This document shows, in pieces, positions 15,653-23,934 of a DNA stretch of 64,000 bases (position 1 is the first letter of the stretch; every line of letters starts with the position of its first letter). A program made the translations under genes and the position numbers. This stretch comes from an uncultured Alphaproteobacteria bacterium. Its GTDB lineage: Bacteria; Pseudomonadota; Alphaproteobacteria; RF32; CAG-239. Under the pieces are notes generated by a model. The model was not told the DNA's origin and made no database searches. It worked only from the letters and a program-made list of their open reading frames with translations. The stretch is taken from NCBI GenBank assembly GCA_934277435.1, contig CAKQUE010000004.1, positions 1-64,000 on the forward strand, in the 5' to 3' direction.

Positions 15653-15955
15653 TTATTCTCCCTTAACTAAAGAGGCGATGCGGTTGGCAACAGCCTCGGG
15701 TGTTTCTTCCATATCTTCCGCCGCCGGACGAATATCCGGATTTTTTAGAGCCGCCATCGCTTTTTCAAAGGCGTTTTCTTTAACGTTCGGCACGGTTTGC
15801 AAGATTTCCAAAATCTCGTCCGCCGCCAACTCGGTTTTGGTCAGCAATGCCTGAGCTGTCGTTTCTTTGCCTTTCGCCAATTCTGACGCAAACACTTTGG
15901 CCATTCGTTCTCGCTCCGATTTTCTGACGTCTTCAGCGTTTGTAATGTCGTTCAT
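15653..15955 (-). CDS. Nested scaffold protein from an internal start (lambda Nu3-like)
   Basis: Within the S49 gene an in-frame ATG at 15955 (MNDITNAEDVRKSERERMAK) is preceded by AGGAG at 9-nt spacing, a better RBS than many gene starts here. The product, 100 residues of acidic helix, equals the scaffold domain. Lambda makes Nu3 from the C gene in exactly this way. The RBS and frame are seen; expression is inferred. Confidence 0.65.
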   Translation of the reverse strand: MNDITNAEDVRKSERERMAKVFASELAKGKETTAQALLTKTELAADEILEILQTVPNVKENAFEKAMAALKNPDIRPAAEDMEETPEAVANRIASLVKGE

Positions 15956-16747
15956 TATCGTTTTCTCCTGATTAAGGCTTGAAATTATGTCCTCAAACGA
16001 GGATAAGCCGTCCGCCAAGCCGTTGCGAACAGCGTGTTGCCCGACCGAAACATCACCAGCGCCAAAGTTTTTAACCACGTCGACCGCCGTAATGCCACGG
16101 TTGCGGGCGACTTTAGCGATAAACACCTCAGCCAACTCATCAACTCTGGCTTGAATCTTGGCTTTACCTTCTTCGGTGTTAATATCCGGCCGTTTGTTAG
16201 GGCTTTGCGAAGACACAATCTCTATTATTTTATCTTCGTCATCCTTTTCAAAAATGGAAACGACACCGATAGAGCCCAAAATAGCTGTATCCGCCGCCAA
16301 AATCTTGTCACAGGCGGAGGCAATCCAATAAGCACCGGAACAACAAGCTCCTGAAGCGTACGCGATAATGGGCTTTGTGCCTCGTGCCTGATAAATCATA
16401 TCAGAGAGCTCGGAACATCCGTTTACCTCACCACCCGGACTGTCAATATCAAGCAAAATTCCTTTAATATTCGGGTTTTGCACCGCTTTATTAAAGTCTT
16501 GTGCCAGTAATTCGTAAGAAGTAGCGCCGCAAATCCGTGTCATTAAATTGGCATACCGAAACAACGGCCCGGACACCTTAATAACAGCAACGCCGTCTCT
16601 AATTGAGGCGGCGTTAGCATCTTTCATATCTTTGCCCATCTCACGGGCTATGGCATCACAAGTTTTGCGACTTTCCCTCGCAATATCGGCCATCGTTCCC
16701 ATCATCTCCGGCGTTATCGCCCAGATTGTTTTGTTGAGTATTTTCAT
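15653..16747 (-). CDS. S49-family capsid maturation protease (lambda gpC-like)
   Basis: A 364-residue SppA-like serine protease. The IDSPGGEV loop is at about 100-107 and the nucleophile serine lies in GACCSGAYWIAS (about 135-145). The C-terminal 100 residues are helical and form the scaffold part. In lambda-like phages it processes the portal and itself during prohead maturation. An internal, well-placed RBS at 15965-15969 would express the scaffold separately. The gene lies downstream of the nuclease-like cargo gene, which separates it from the portal gene it normally follows. Confidence 0.9.
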   Translation of the reverse strand: MKILNKTIWAITPEMMGTMADIARESRKTCDAIAREMGKDMKDANAASIRDGVAVIKVSGPLFRYANLMTRICGATSYELLAQDFNKAVQNPNIKGILLDIDSPGGEVNGCSELSDMIYQARGTKPIIAYASGACCSGAYWIASACDKILAADTAILGSIGVVSIFEKDDEDKIIEIVSSQSPNKRPDINTEEGKAKIQARVDELAEVFIAKVARNRGITAVDVVKNFGAGDVSVGQHAVRNGLADGLSSFEDIISSLNQEKTIMNDITNAEDVRKSERERMAKVFASELAKGKETTAQALLTKTELAADEILEILQTVPNVKENAFEKAMAALKNPDIRPAAEDMEETPEAVANRIASLVKGE

Positions 16748-16769
16748 CTTTTTTCTTCCTTACTTTAAT

Positions 16770-16801
16770 ATAAATAAAATACCCCACATTTAGTGAGGTA
16801 T
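16770..16801 (-). terminator. Probable terminator after the nuclease-like cargo gene
   Basis: Minus strand ATACCTCAC and GTGGGGTAT pair (one mismatch) around a 5-nt loop, followed by TTTTATTTAT. It lies between the cargo gene stop and the S49 protease start. Confidence 0.5.
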
Positions 16802-16821
16802 TTAATGAAACATAAAGAAAA

Positions 16822-17271
16822 CTACTTGTCTAGATATTCCCATTTATTTAGATATATATTTTCTTTATCTTTAAATCTGCGCATATTTATATCAGGGTGC
16901 TTTTCACCATTACGACCAAGGGTACTAAGCCAATATTGATGATCTTCACTAATTCTTTTAGCAACAACAGCACTTGGAACAATATGATATTCAGGAGTTT
17001 CCATATCATTTAAACAAACAAAAATATATACAATATTTTTTTCTACAAGTTTTTCATTTTTCTTAGAAAGTGCCCAGTCTTTCTGTTTTTTACTGGTTGT
17101 TTTTACTTGTATAGCCCATTGCGTATGTGTTTCTCTATGTATTGCCAAAATATCAAAATCTCGAACATTTGACATTGGAACTGCTACAGTAAATCCTCTA
17201 CGTTCAAGCTCAGCCGCAACAAAATATTCACCAGAATTTCCTATACTTACATTATCTTTATTTGACATCAT
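16822..17271 (-). CDS. PD-(D/E)XK nuclease-like cargo protein
   Basis: A 149-residue protein with a restriction-endonuclease-like core: an N-terminal GEYFVAAELERRGFTV helix, then DFDILAI and WAIQVKTTSKK, fitting the D...(E/Q)xK catalytic pattern. Such stand-alone domains include Holliday-junction resolvase and Mrr relatives. The gene is strongly AT-rich, sits between portal and protease genes that are normally adjacent, and has a terminator behind it, so it is cargo rather than a morphogenetic gene. Two ATGs (17271, 17268) are possible starts after AAGGA. Defence or DNA-processing function is a guess. Confidence 0.65.
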   Translation of the reverse strand: MMSNKDNVSIGNSGEYFVAAELERRGFTVAVPMSNVRDFDILAIHRETHTQWAIQVKTTSKKQKDWALSKKNEKLVEKNIVYIFVCLNDMETPEYHIVPSAVVAKRISEDHQYWLSTLGRNGEKHPDINMRRFKDKENIYLNKWEYLDK

Positions 17272-17320
17272 AAAATCCTTTCAAGGACAGAGTATAACTG
17301 TAAAGAGGTAAATCAATGCA

Positions 17321-18760
17321 TTATTCTATACTATCCACATGATATTGATTTTCATTTATCAATCCCATTTCCTTAAGTTTATTCTTTTCTCGAACCCGCT
17401 GTTCAACGACTTCCTCCCAGTCCAATCCTTGAGAGGCACATTCGTTTTCAAGGGTTGAAAGCCCAATCTCCATACGAAGTTGGCAAGCTTGCGCCTCTTT
17501 GACGGGATCAACCCAACCGCGTCCCGGTCCAATCCATTTGCAACGGGTGTAAGCGTAGCGGTTTGCATAAAAATCAGGCGCGTCCACCAAACCCTTGTTG
17601 ACCATTTCCTCAAGCCACAGCTCATAAACAGGTGTAGCCCAATAATCCGCCAGCCATTGTCGCCGACCGTTAAAATACCGCCACGCCTCCAAAAGTGCCG
17701 ACCTTGCCGAAGAGTAGTTGGTTTTGGAAAAGTCCTTTAACAGCAATTCGTACGGAATATTTAATCCTGTGCCGATATGCCGAAGCAGATTCTCCACAAA
17801 ACTTCCGTATGCCGAATTTGGACGAGATGGTGTAAATGGCGCGACCTTGTCCCCGGGGAAGATAGGGATGATGGAGCCGCCTTCAAGCTTAACCTGCCAG
17901 TCTTTCTTGGCGTTTAGGTAATCATCACTTGAACCGCCAAACAGCTCATTGAGTTCTTCGCCACCCATTGGCGTTTCAATAAAAGCGGCAATCATTGCAT
18001 TGACAATAGCGGCTTGAAGCTCTGACCGCTCATAGTGGTCAAGCATCTTAAACATCGGCATAATCGAGGATAGGATTGGCTTGCCGCGAGTTTGCCCAAT
18101 GCGGTTGATGTCATGAACGTGCAAAATCCGCCGTCTGCCAAATGATGTAAACGCCGAAACACGCTCCCATTGCAAGCTTGACGACCAATAGTCGCCCGGA
18201 TGCTCTTTTAAAATATGGTAAGCAATCGGCGCGCCAAACTTGTCAATCTCAACACCACCGCGCAACGTTTTTGTATCGGTACTGTTGTTCGGATTGGAAA
18301 GTCTGTCCGGCTCGACCAGTTGAATGGCTGTTGCGACAGGACGTTCAGACAGCCACAAAACCAACGCCAACGCTTCGCCGTTAATCAGGCAAGACTTGAA
18401 AATTTGTGTCGTCAACCCATGAAAATTAAGGCTCTTGCCCGCATCGCAATTAAACGTCTCCGCCCAACTCCGCCATAATCCCTCAACTTTGGCTTGCCAT
18501 GCTTCCTCCCATTCCTTGGTCTTACCCAAAAGCTTGTAGTCTGGCTTGGCGGATAGGCGAAAGCCCGTGCCGACAATGTTATCGGTAAGCGTTTGCATCG
18601 CTCCGCTGGCAATTCCGTGATTACGGGACAAATCCCGAGACCGAGCCACCATTGTCGAGAGTTCGGGCAATAAGTCGCTGTCCGCCGAACCTCGTCCCGG
18701 TTGCCATGAGGCAATCTCTCGCAAAGTCTGCGATGCCGCTTTATGTGATGTGTCTGTCAT
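17321..18760 (-). CDS. Phage portal protein, lambda family
   Basis: A 479-residue lambda-type portal subunit. Seen: GSADSDLLPELSTMVARSRDLSRN at the N-terminus, GIASGAMQTLTDNIVGTGF, HVHDINRIGQTRGKPILSS, and a C-terminal CKWIGPGRGWVDPVKEAQA. It forms the dodecameric DNA channel at the capsid vertex and docks the terminase. Length is close to lambda gpB (533 aa). A terminator stem ends just before its start, so late mRNA must pass it. The RBS is GGGA in the sequence shared with other post-terminator junctions. Confidence 0.92.
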   Translation of the reverse strand: MTDTSHKAASQTLREIASWQPGRGSADSDLLPELSTMVARSRDLSRNHGIASGAMQTLTDNIVGTGFRLSAKPDYKLLGKTKEWEEAWQAKVEGLWRSWAETFNCDAGKSLNFHGLTTQIFKSCLINGEALALVLWLSERPVATAIQLVEPDRLSNPNNSTDTKTLRGGVEIDKFGAPIAYHILKEHPGDYWSSSLQWERVSAFTSFGRRRILHVHDINRIGQTRGKPILSSIMPMFKMLDHYERSELQAAIVNAMIAAFIETPMGGEELNELFGGSSDDYLNAKKDWQVKLEGGSIIPIFPGDKVAPFTPSRPNSAYGSFVENLLRHIGTGLNIPYELLLKDFSKTNYSSARSALLEAWRYFNGRRQWLADYWATPVYELWLEEMVNKGLVDAPDFYANRYAYTRCKWIGPGRGWVDPVKEAQACQLRMEIGLSTLENECASQGLDWEEVVEQRVREKNKLKEMGLINENQYHVDSIE

Positions 18761-18770
18761 ATTTTTCCCA

Positions 18771-18797
18771 TAAAAAAAGCCCAGCGGTTAGGCTGGG
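18771..18797 (-). terminator. Rho-independent terminator after the membrane cargo gene
   Basis: Minus strand CCCAGC/GCTGGG stem with a 5-nt loop followed by seven Ts, ending 11 bases before the portal start codon. Confidence 0.8.
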
Positions 18798-18808
18798 ACA
18801 ATCAATAT

Positions 18809-19255
18809 TTATAAAATTTCTTTTTTCATTAATTCACTAATATCATCAATTTGCTTTCGTACCATACTAGGCTCATAAGAATTAACGGAAAGCAAGAGTT
18901 CCTCAGCTTTTTTTATAATTTTATTAGAAGCAACCAGTTTTGTTAAAGATACCGCTTTACATAAATCATCCCTTATATTGCTTAATCTCTTCTGAGCATC
19001 AGCATCTGCATTTACAAAAGCTTTAATGTGATAATCATTAGCCAAAAAAGTATATAAATATTCTAATATCTTCACATATGCATCTTTTTTTAACTGCTTT
19101 ATTCTTTCTTTTTTCTGAATACTATAAGTAATACATCCACCTAAAACTACACCTATAATCCCAAATATAGCAGGTACAATAGAAAGTAAAATCTGTAAAG
19201 AAACATCTGTCTCTTTGATATTATCAGAAAAAAATAAAAAACAATCTTCTAACAT
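18809..19255 (-). CDS. Single-span membrane protein with coiled coil (cargo)
   Basis: 148 residues: a short N-terminus, one membrane segment (about 20-45, LQILLSIVPAIFGIIGVVLGG), then a basic juxtamembrane stretch (QKKERIKQLKK) and a cytoplasmic helical domain with a probable coiled coil. No family recognised. It is AT-rich, sits between gpW and portal, and ends with its own terminator, the same layout as the Abi and nuclease-like genes. That layout suggests lysogenic expression; possibilities include superinfection exclusion or defence, none proven. Confidence 0.6.
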   Translation of the reverse strand: MLEDCFLFFSDNIKETDVSLQILLSIVPAIFGIIGVVLGGCITYSIQKKERIKQLKKDAYVKILEYLYTFLANDYHIKAFVNADADAQKRLSNIRDDLCKAVSLTKLVASNKIIKKAEELLLSVNSYEPSMVRKQIDDISELMKKEIL

Positions 19256-19303
19256 TTACGCCTCACCATATAAAAAATATATAGTACTTTATATATGATG
19301 AAT

Positions 19304-19540
19304 TTAAAACACAATCTTTATAATCCGTCTTTTCCCAACATTTGTTCCTTCAGCCGCTGCAATCTGCGACTTCAAGCTTGAGATATAGATTTCTAACGCG
19401 GTTCGGCTCGTTTGATTATAAGTCACCGAGCCGAAATTTCCTACGTTGACCGAGACTTCTTTTGTCCCTGTCAACAATTGATGATATGCATCTTCAGCCT
19501 CAATAAGCCTGATTTTTAGTGTTTTAACATCTACAGCCAT
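19304..19540 (-). CDS. Head completion protein gpW
   Basis: A 78-residue gpW-family protein: TLKIRLIEAEDAYHQLLTGT, then the beta-hairpin VSVNVGNFGSVTYNQTS and a helix ALEIYISSLKSQIAAA. The lambda protein is 68 aa and plugs the portal after packaging before tail joining. Here it overlaps the terminase stop region by 10 nt and would normally be followed directly by the portal gene, but the membrane cargo gene intervenes. Confidence 0.85.
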   Translation of the reverse strand: MAVDVKTLKIRLIEAEDAYHQLLTGTKEVSVNVGNFGSVTYNQTSRTALEIYISSLKSQIAAAEGTNVGKRRIIKIVF

Positions 19541-21471
19541 GGATTGTCCATTTTAGTTGGTTTCATCTGAATAAATCGTTGTTTCTTCTTCGGCTTGACA
19601 TCAGGCGTGGTGGGAATAAGAGCTTCCAGTTCAAGCCAACCTTTCTCGCTCATTCGGTCTAAACCGTAAATCGCTGCGCCGGCACGGGCGTAAACTCGGC
19701 AGTCCAACGCTTCGTTACGGCGCAAAGGATCTTTCTCCCAAACCGATTTCGGATAACCATTGGCTATTTTGATAACTTGTCGTTCCGAAGTCAGTTGTTT
19801 GAAATATTCCTCGGCGTATTGCGGAAAGTGGCATTGTCCGAAACAAGATGCATCTTCGCCGACACGCTCCATTTTTAACCACCGATACAGTTCGGTCTTA
19901 ATCACGGGACTGGAAACGTTCCACACCTTTAAGCCTTTCTTTTTCGTGTCGGCTTTGGAAGTTGACAGGAGCATCGCCGTGTCGCGGCTTTGCCCTTTGA
20001 TAGCCACCACCGTGCGCGGTTGGCTCGCTTTTGCGCCGCCACCGCCCCAAACCGCTTGGCTAAACTGTCGCACAAACGAATAAACATCTTGTGTCGCATA
20101 GCCTGAGTCCACGCACATCACCCGTATCGGCAGCGTGATGCCGCTTTCGTGCGGATAATCCCGATTAAGCACGTTTTCCAATTGTTTCCACACTTCGGGT
20201 TTGGCGGTGTCGCCGTCCAAAACAAAATATTCCACCGACCAGCTCTGTTTTTGCCGTCCCCAAGCGACAACCTCGCATTCAATACGGTCTTTTTGAATAT
20301 CTACACCGGCGGTTAAGAATAAGCCGCCGAACGGAATTGTGCCGACTTTGTAGTCCTCACGCTGTTCATACAAACGTTGCCACTCCGGCGCATCGCTTTC
20401 TTGCTCGTAGGTTTCTCCCAAAATAGTGTTTTGGAAACCTTGCATTAAAGTTGAGTTTTTCTTGGCTTTTTCGTAAATATCAACGCATTCTTTCCAAGAA
20501 AGCCACCCGACCGGCGAATAAAGCGAGGACAGATGAAATCCTGCGGTCACGCCGTCGCCGGGAGCCGACGGCTGCCAAAAACCGTTCGCCAGCATTTGCG
20601 TTTTATAATGCTCAGCGATAAGCGAATGACAATGTTCGCACTCGTACATCACGGTGTTCTCTGTTGAACGAATGTTATTCCACACCAGCCGTTGGAACTT
20701 ATGGCAATATGGACACGGCACAACATAATAACGTTGGTCGGTCATGCCAAATTCGCGCTCAATATTTGATAAGCCCTTAATCGTCGGCGTTGATACCAAA
20801 AATATCTTCTTGCGCTTACTAAACGTCGCCGTTCTGCGCTCGGCGAGTAAAATCGGGTCGCCTTCGCCGTCAATATCCGGAGGATAGCCATCAATCTCGT
20901 CCATAAATAAATACCGCGCAGGCATGGAACGCAAACCCACCGCAGAGTTTGCGCCGGTCATCACCAAAACGCCGCCCTGAAAGTCCTTTGACAGAATGGT
21001 GTTGCCTTTATCTCTGGCTTTCGGCGAACTGACCACCGATTTTAACGCCGTGCATTCCTCAATCAGCGGATCAATACGTTGGCGCGAGTTACGCTTGGCC
21101 ATATCCACCGTTGGCGACACCGCCATAATCGGACCAGGGGCTTTATGCATTATATAACCAATCCAGTTATTGCCGCACTCGGTGCCGCCGATTTGCGCTC
21201 CTTTCATAAATACGACTTTTTGAATCGGACTTTTCGGCGAAAGGCAATCCATAATCTCTTTCAAATAAGGCGTTCTGGCCGTGCGCCACCGCCCTGGTTC
21301 GGAAGCCGATTTGCTCGACAACATCCGGTAGGTATCCGCCCATTCGGACACCGACATATAGCTGTCAGGTTCCGCGCCTTTATAAAATTGGTCGGCGATA
21401 TAAATTGCCGCATCAAAGCTCTCTATCGATGATGTCGCGGCTTTCTGTGAGTAATTTTCTGATATATTCAT
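19531..21471 (-). CDS. Terminase large subunit (lambda gpA-like)
   Basis: A 646-residue packaging motor, close to lambda gpA (641). The ATPase has an adenine/Walker-type loop KGAQIGGTECGNN and Walker B LFMDEIDGYP; the nuclease domain contains GVDIQKDRIECEVVAWG and CVDSGYATQDVYSF. It cuts concatemers at cos-type sites and pumps DNA into the prohead. It overlaps the small-subunit gene by 59 nt. The gpA type predicts cohesive-end packaging. Confidence 0.93.
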   Translation of the reverse strand: MNISENYSQKAATSSIESFDAAIYIADQFYKGAEPDSYMSVSEWADTYRMLSSKSASEPGRWRTARTPYLKEIMDCLSPKSPIQKVVFMKGAQIGGTECGNNWIGYIMHKAPGPIMAVSPTVDMAKRNSRQRIDPLIEECTALKSVVSSPKARDKGNTILSKDFQGGVLVMTGANSAVGLRSMPARYLFMDEIDGYPPDIDGEGDPILLAERRTATFSKRKKIFLVSTPTIKGLSNIEREFGMTDQRYYVVPCPYCHKFQRLVWNNIRSTENTVMYECEHCHSLIAEHYKTQMLANGFWQPSAPGDGVTAGFHLSSLYSPVGWLSWKECVDIYEKAKKNSTLMQGFQNTILGETYEQESDAPEWQRLYEQREDYKVGTIPFGGLFLTAGVDIQKDRIECEVVAWGRQKQSWSVEYFVLDGDTAKPEVWKQLENVLNRDYPHESGITLPIRVMCVDSGYATQDVYSFVRQFSQAVWGGGGAKASQPRTVVAIKGQSRDTAMLLSTSKADTKKKGLKVWNVSSPVIKTELYRWLKMERVGEDASCFGQCHFPQYAEEYFKQLTSERQVIKIANGYPKSVWEKDPLRRNEALDCRVYARAGAAIYGLDRMSEKGWLELEALIPTTPDVKPKKKQRFIQMKPTKMDNPWL

Positions 21472-21946
21472 CTAAAACTGTCACCATTTTATGCTCGTCA
21501 ACGTCCATTTCCGCCGCAATCAGCGAACCGTAACGTGTCGGAAAGCTGATAAACAAATCCCGCAAGGAGCGACCGAGGTTGAACGCGTACTGTCCGGCTT
21601 TTTTGCGGTCTATGGTTTCGCCGGTAATCATTTTTAATTTCGCTTTGGCAAGCATCGCCCGATAATAAACATCAGCGGTTTTGGCTTGCTGAAAGGTTGA
21701 AAAGTTTTGTTTTACCGTGCCTCCAACGCTGACCGGCATCGCTTCCGGCGGATTTTCAAACAACGGATCGGTCTTGTGCGATTTTGCCGGATCGGTATTC
21801 ATAAACCACTCTTTGTTGGCGGCATCCACGTCTATTTTACCATCGGCGGTCTTGTGTATCCGTCCGGTCTTTATCGCCGTCTGCACAGCATTCAAATGAA
21901 CGCCACGCTGGCGGGCATATTCTCGCATTGATACCTTTTTTCCCAT
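21413..21946 (-). CDS. Terminase small subunit (Nu1-like, HTH)
   Basis: 177 residues. The N-terminal winged-helix (MREYARQRGVHLNAVQTAIKTGRI) is the DNA-recognition domain of Nu1-type subunits; the rest is helical and would dimerise and contact the large subunit. It opens the late operon. The divergent DUF3489 gene starts about 100 bp upstream, so both share a short promoter region containing one copy of the two-box motif on the plus strand. Confidence 0.8.
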   Translation of the reverse strand: MGKKVSMREYARQRGVHLNAVQTAIKTGRIHKTADGKIDVDAANKEWFMNTDPAKSHKTDPLFENPPEAMPVSVGGTVKQNFSTFQQAKTADVYYRAMLAKAKLKMITGETIDRKKAGQYAFNLGRSLRDLFISFPTRYGSLIAAEMDVDEHKMVTVLDEYIRKLLTESRDIIDREL

Positions 21947-21972
21947 TTATTTTCCTTATTTTGCAATAAAAG

Positions 21973-22000
21973 ACTGGATTTCCTTCTAAATACAAGCATT
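21973..22000 (+). promoter_or_regulatory. Two-box motif copy 6, ACTGGA-N16-AGCATT
   Basis: ACTGGA at 21973-21978 and AGCATT at 21995-22000, spacer 16. It lies 45 bp before the DUF3489 start. This is the only plus-strand copy, and it serves the only plus-strand gene of the prophage, which argues for orientation-specific function. Confidence 0.65.
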
Positions 22001-22045
22001 GCTGTAATTGTAAATTAACATTAACAGTCACGAAAGGAACTCAAA

Positions 22046-22417
22046 ATGACTACAAAAAAGAAAAGCTCAAAGGCCAAGAGCAAAAACACCGCCAAAAAGC
22101 AAATTTTAACTCCGGTAGCGGAAGAACCGATTGCCAAGCAAGTAATCGAAACATCGGTAGAGAACAGCGAGCCAATGGCGAAAACTCCGACAGAACAAGT
22201 TAAACCGGCAAAGCAAAGCAAAATTTCCAGAATGGTTAAACTTTTGCAAACGCCACAAGGAATTCCGCTTAAAGAGCTCGCCGAAAAACTCAGCTGGCTT
22301 GAAAACTCGGTGCGTGGTGCGATGTCAATATATGCCAAAAATCATCCTGAATACGCTCTCGTAACCGAAAAGGTGGACGGTGTTAGAACTTACCGCTTAA
22401 CCCAAAACGGCGATTAA
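22046..22417 (+). CDS. DUF3489 family protein
   Basis: A 123-residue protein: a lysine-rich, disordered N-terminus (about 1-70) and a C-terminal winged-helix-like DUF3489 domain, KISRMVKLLQTPQGIPLKEL, LAEKLSWLENSVRGAMS, ending YRLTQNGD. The domain looks like a DNA-binding replacement for regulatory helix-turn-helix proteins and is common in alphaproteobacterial mobile elements. It is divergent from the terminase operon and has its own motif and terminator, so it may act as a regulator; this is inferred. Confidence 0.8.
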   Translation: MTTKKKSSKAKSKNTAKKQILTPVAEEPIAKQVIETSVENSEPMAKTPTEQVKPAKQSKISRMVKLLQTPQGIPLKELAEKLSWLENSVRGAMSIYAKNHPEYALVTEKVDGVRTYRLTQNGD

Positions 22418-22433
22418 CACCATCGCCTGAATT

Positions 22434-22461
22434 AGCGTAGGCTTAAGGCTTACGCTTTTTC
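22434..22461 (+). terminator. Terminator of the DUF3489 gene
   Basis: AGCGTAGGC and GCTTACGCT pair over 9 bp around TTAAG, followed by a T run. It overlaps the last codons of the convergent methyltransferase gene. Confidence 0.8.
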
Positions 22462-23793
22462 TAGTTCCTTTTTCAACGCTCCGAATATGTGGGCGATAAC
22501 ATCAACCGTCCATGCGTTTCCGATGCTTTTATACCGCTGTGTTTTACTAACGCAATCGGTGTAATTATCCGGCAAAGTCTGCAATCGCTCACACTCAACC
22601 GGAGTTAATTTACGCACATAGTAGTCGCCATCCGGCAAATCAATCTTGTAAAGTCCGGTTTTTGCACCGCCACCGCCGCCATTGGCGTTTAAGCACACCG
22701 ATTTGCCGCGTACCGAATAAATTCTGTTGGCTTGGCTGTTTTTGCCAATACAACCTATTTGTTCCGGTGTTAAAACTCCCGTTGTCTGTTGGTTAAACGG
22801 TGCTTTGTAGTATCCGGCGACGAGTGTATCTGATTTTTCCGGATTAACTTTTTTAATTTCCCGAAATTTATTTACACTTTTTACAGCCAAGCCCAAGCAA
22901 ACGCTACTGTCAGTAGTAACTGAGGTCAATGCGTTTGCTTTTTCGTCTTTACGAACTTCCAAATGCTTTTCTTTGCCGCGCGAACGGAAGGCGCAGCCGA
23001 TGTATTGGAAAAACTGCGGCACCACCGCTGTTAAACAATTTGCTTTTTTATCCATTTTGCGACCGCGCCGCGTTTGGCTGTTTGGAAATGTGTTGTCAAA
23101 GCATTCGCCTTTATTTATCTCTATGTAGCCTTTGATGGTGTTTTCTTGAATAAGCAAAGGTTTTTCTACATTTTCAGCAACCATCTGCCGTTGATGCCAT
23201 AAATAATCGTGCGGAAAGTGCGCTCCGTTATAGTTGGCCGTCAGACAAACCGATTTTTCACTCCAAGCGTGACCTGTTTCTAAAACATCCTTTAACACAA
23301 TGCATTTGTCTTCTGGCTGATCCACCGCCCAGTTGCACCAATAAAGCCGTTTACGCTGTTGCGCCGACACTAAAGCGGAGTTTATCAAAACAGGCTCAAT
23401 CCCAAGCGTGTCGGTTATTATTTGTTTGTTTTCCTTGCTCATTGAGGCGACATTTTCAAGCATAAAATATTTAGGCTTTATGGTTTTTACCGCCTCGACA
23501 AACTTCCAAAACAAGCCGGATTTTTCGCCCTCCAAGCCTTGTCGGTTCTTTTTGGCGATAGAGAGGTCTTGGCACGGACTTCCGCCGATAATAAGGTCTA
23601 TTTTGCCGATAAACCGCGAAAAATTAATTTCACGCACATCGCCCAAACGAATTATGTCGGGATAGTTTTTTTCCGACACTTTAATGGCGTACTTGTCGAT
23701 TTCGCTCGCATAATAGACCTCAACAGAAATTCCGGCACGCTCCAACGCCAGCCGTCCGCAAGAGATGCCGTCAAATAAACTTAATACTCTCAA
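22450..23793 (-). CDS. C5 cytosine DNA methyltransferase
   Basis: About 447 residues. Motif I is LSLFDGISCGRLALE, motif IV GGSPCQDLS with the catalytic cysteine, motif VI ENVAS, motif VIII QQRKRLYW, and motifs IX-X at the C-terminus (RKLTPVECERLQTLPDNYT; YKSIGNAWTVDVI). No restriction partner is nearby, so it is a solitary phage methylase that could protect phage DNA. I prefer the TTG at 23793 (LRVLSLF), because the ATG at 23823 lies inside the terminator stem; the ATG would add ten residues. Target specificity cannot be read from sequence. Confidence 0.9.
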   Translation of the reverse strand: MRVLSLFDGISCGRLALERAGISVEVYYASEIDKYAIKVSEKNYPDIIRLGDVREINFSRFIGKIDLIIGGSPCQDLSIAKKNRQGLEGEKSGLFWKFVEAVKTIKPKYFMLENVASMSKENKQIITDTLGIEPVLINSALVSAQQRKRLYWCNWAVDQPEDKCIVLKDVLETGHAWSEKSVCLTANYNGAHFPHDYLWHQRQMVAENVEKPLLIQENTIKGYIEINKGECFDNTFPNSQTRRGRKMDKKANCLTAVVPQFFQYIGCAFRSRGKEKHLEVRKDEKANALTSVTTDSSVCLGLAVKSVNKFREIKKVNPEKSDTLVAGYYKAPFNQQTTGVLTPEQIGCIGKNSQANRIYSVRGKSVCLNANGGGGGAKTGLYKIDLPDGDYYVRKLTPVECERLQTLPDNYTDCVSKTQRYKSIGNAWTVDVIAHIFGALKKELEKA

Positions 23794-23809
23794 ATTTTGT
23801 TTTTCCCAA

Positions 23810-23833
23810 TAAAAAAGGAGCATTTCTGCCCCT
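23810..23833 (-). terminator. Terminator just before the C5 methyltransferase
   Basis: Minus-strand RNA AGGGGCA-GAAA-TGCTCCT (one G-U pair, GNRA-like loop) followed by six Ts and ATTGGGAAAAA. It ends upstream transcripts immediately before the methyltransferase start. Confidence 0.7.
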
Positions 23834-23853
23834 GAAAAGTTATATATTATAAG

Positions 23854-23868
23854 CGTACAATATACCGC
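23854..23868 (-). repeat. 15-mer GCGGTATATTGTACG, copy 1
   Basis: The plus-strand 15-mer CGTACAATATACCGC occurs here and, identical, at 25994-26008, both in prophage intergenic space on the same strand. It lies about 60 bp before the methyltransferase start. Operator or promoter part; function unknown. Confidence 0.5.
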
Positions 23869-23934
23869 ACGATTTTATAAAACGCCGGAAAGCGCATTAT
23901 TTCGCCAATTGCGTGCCTGATTTTGAATATAGAT

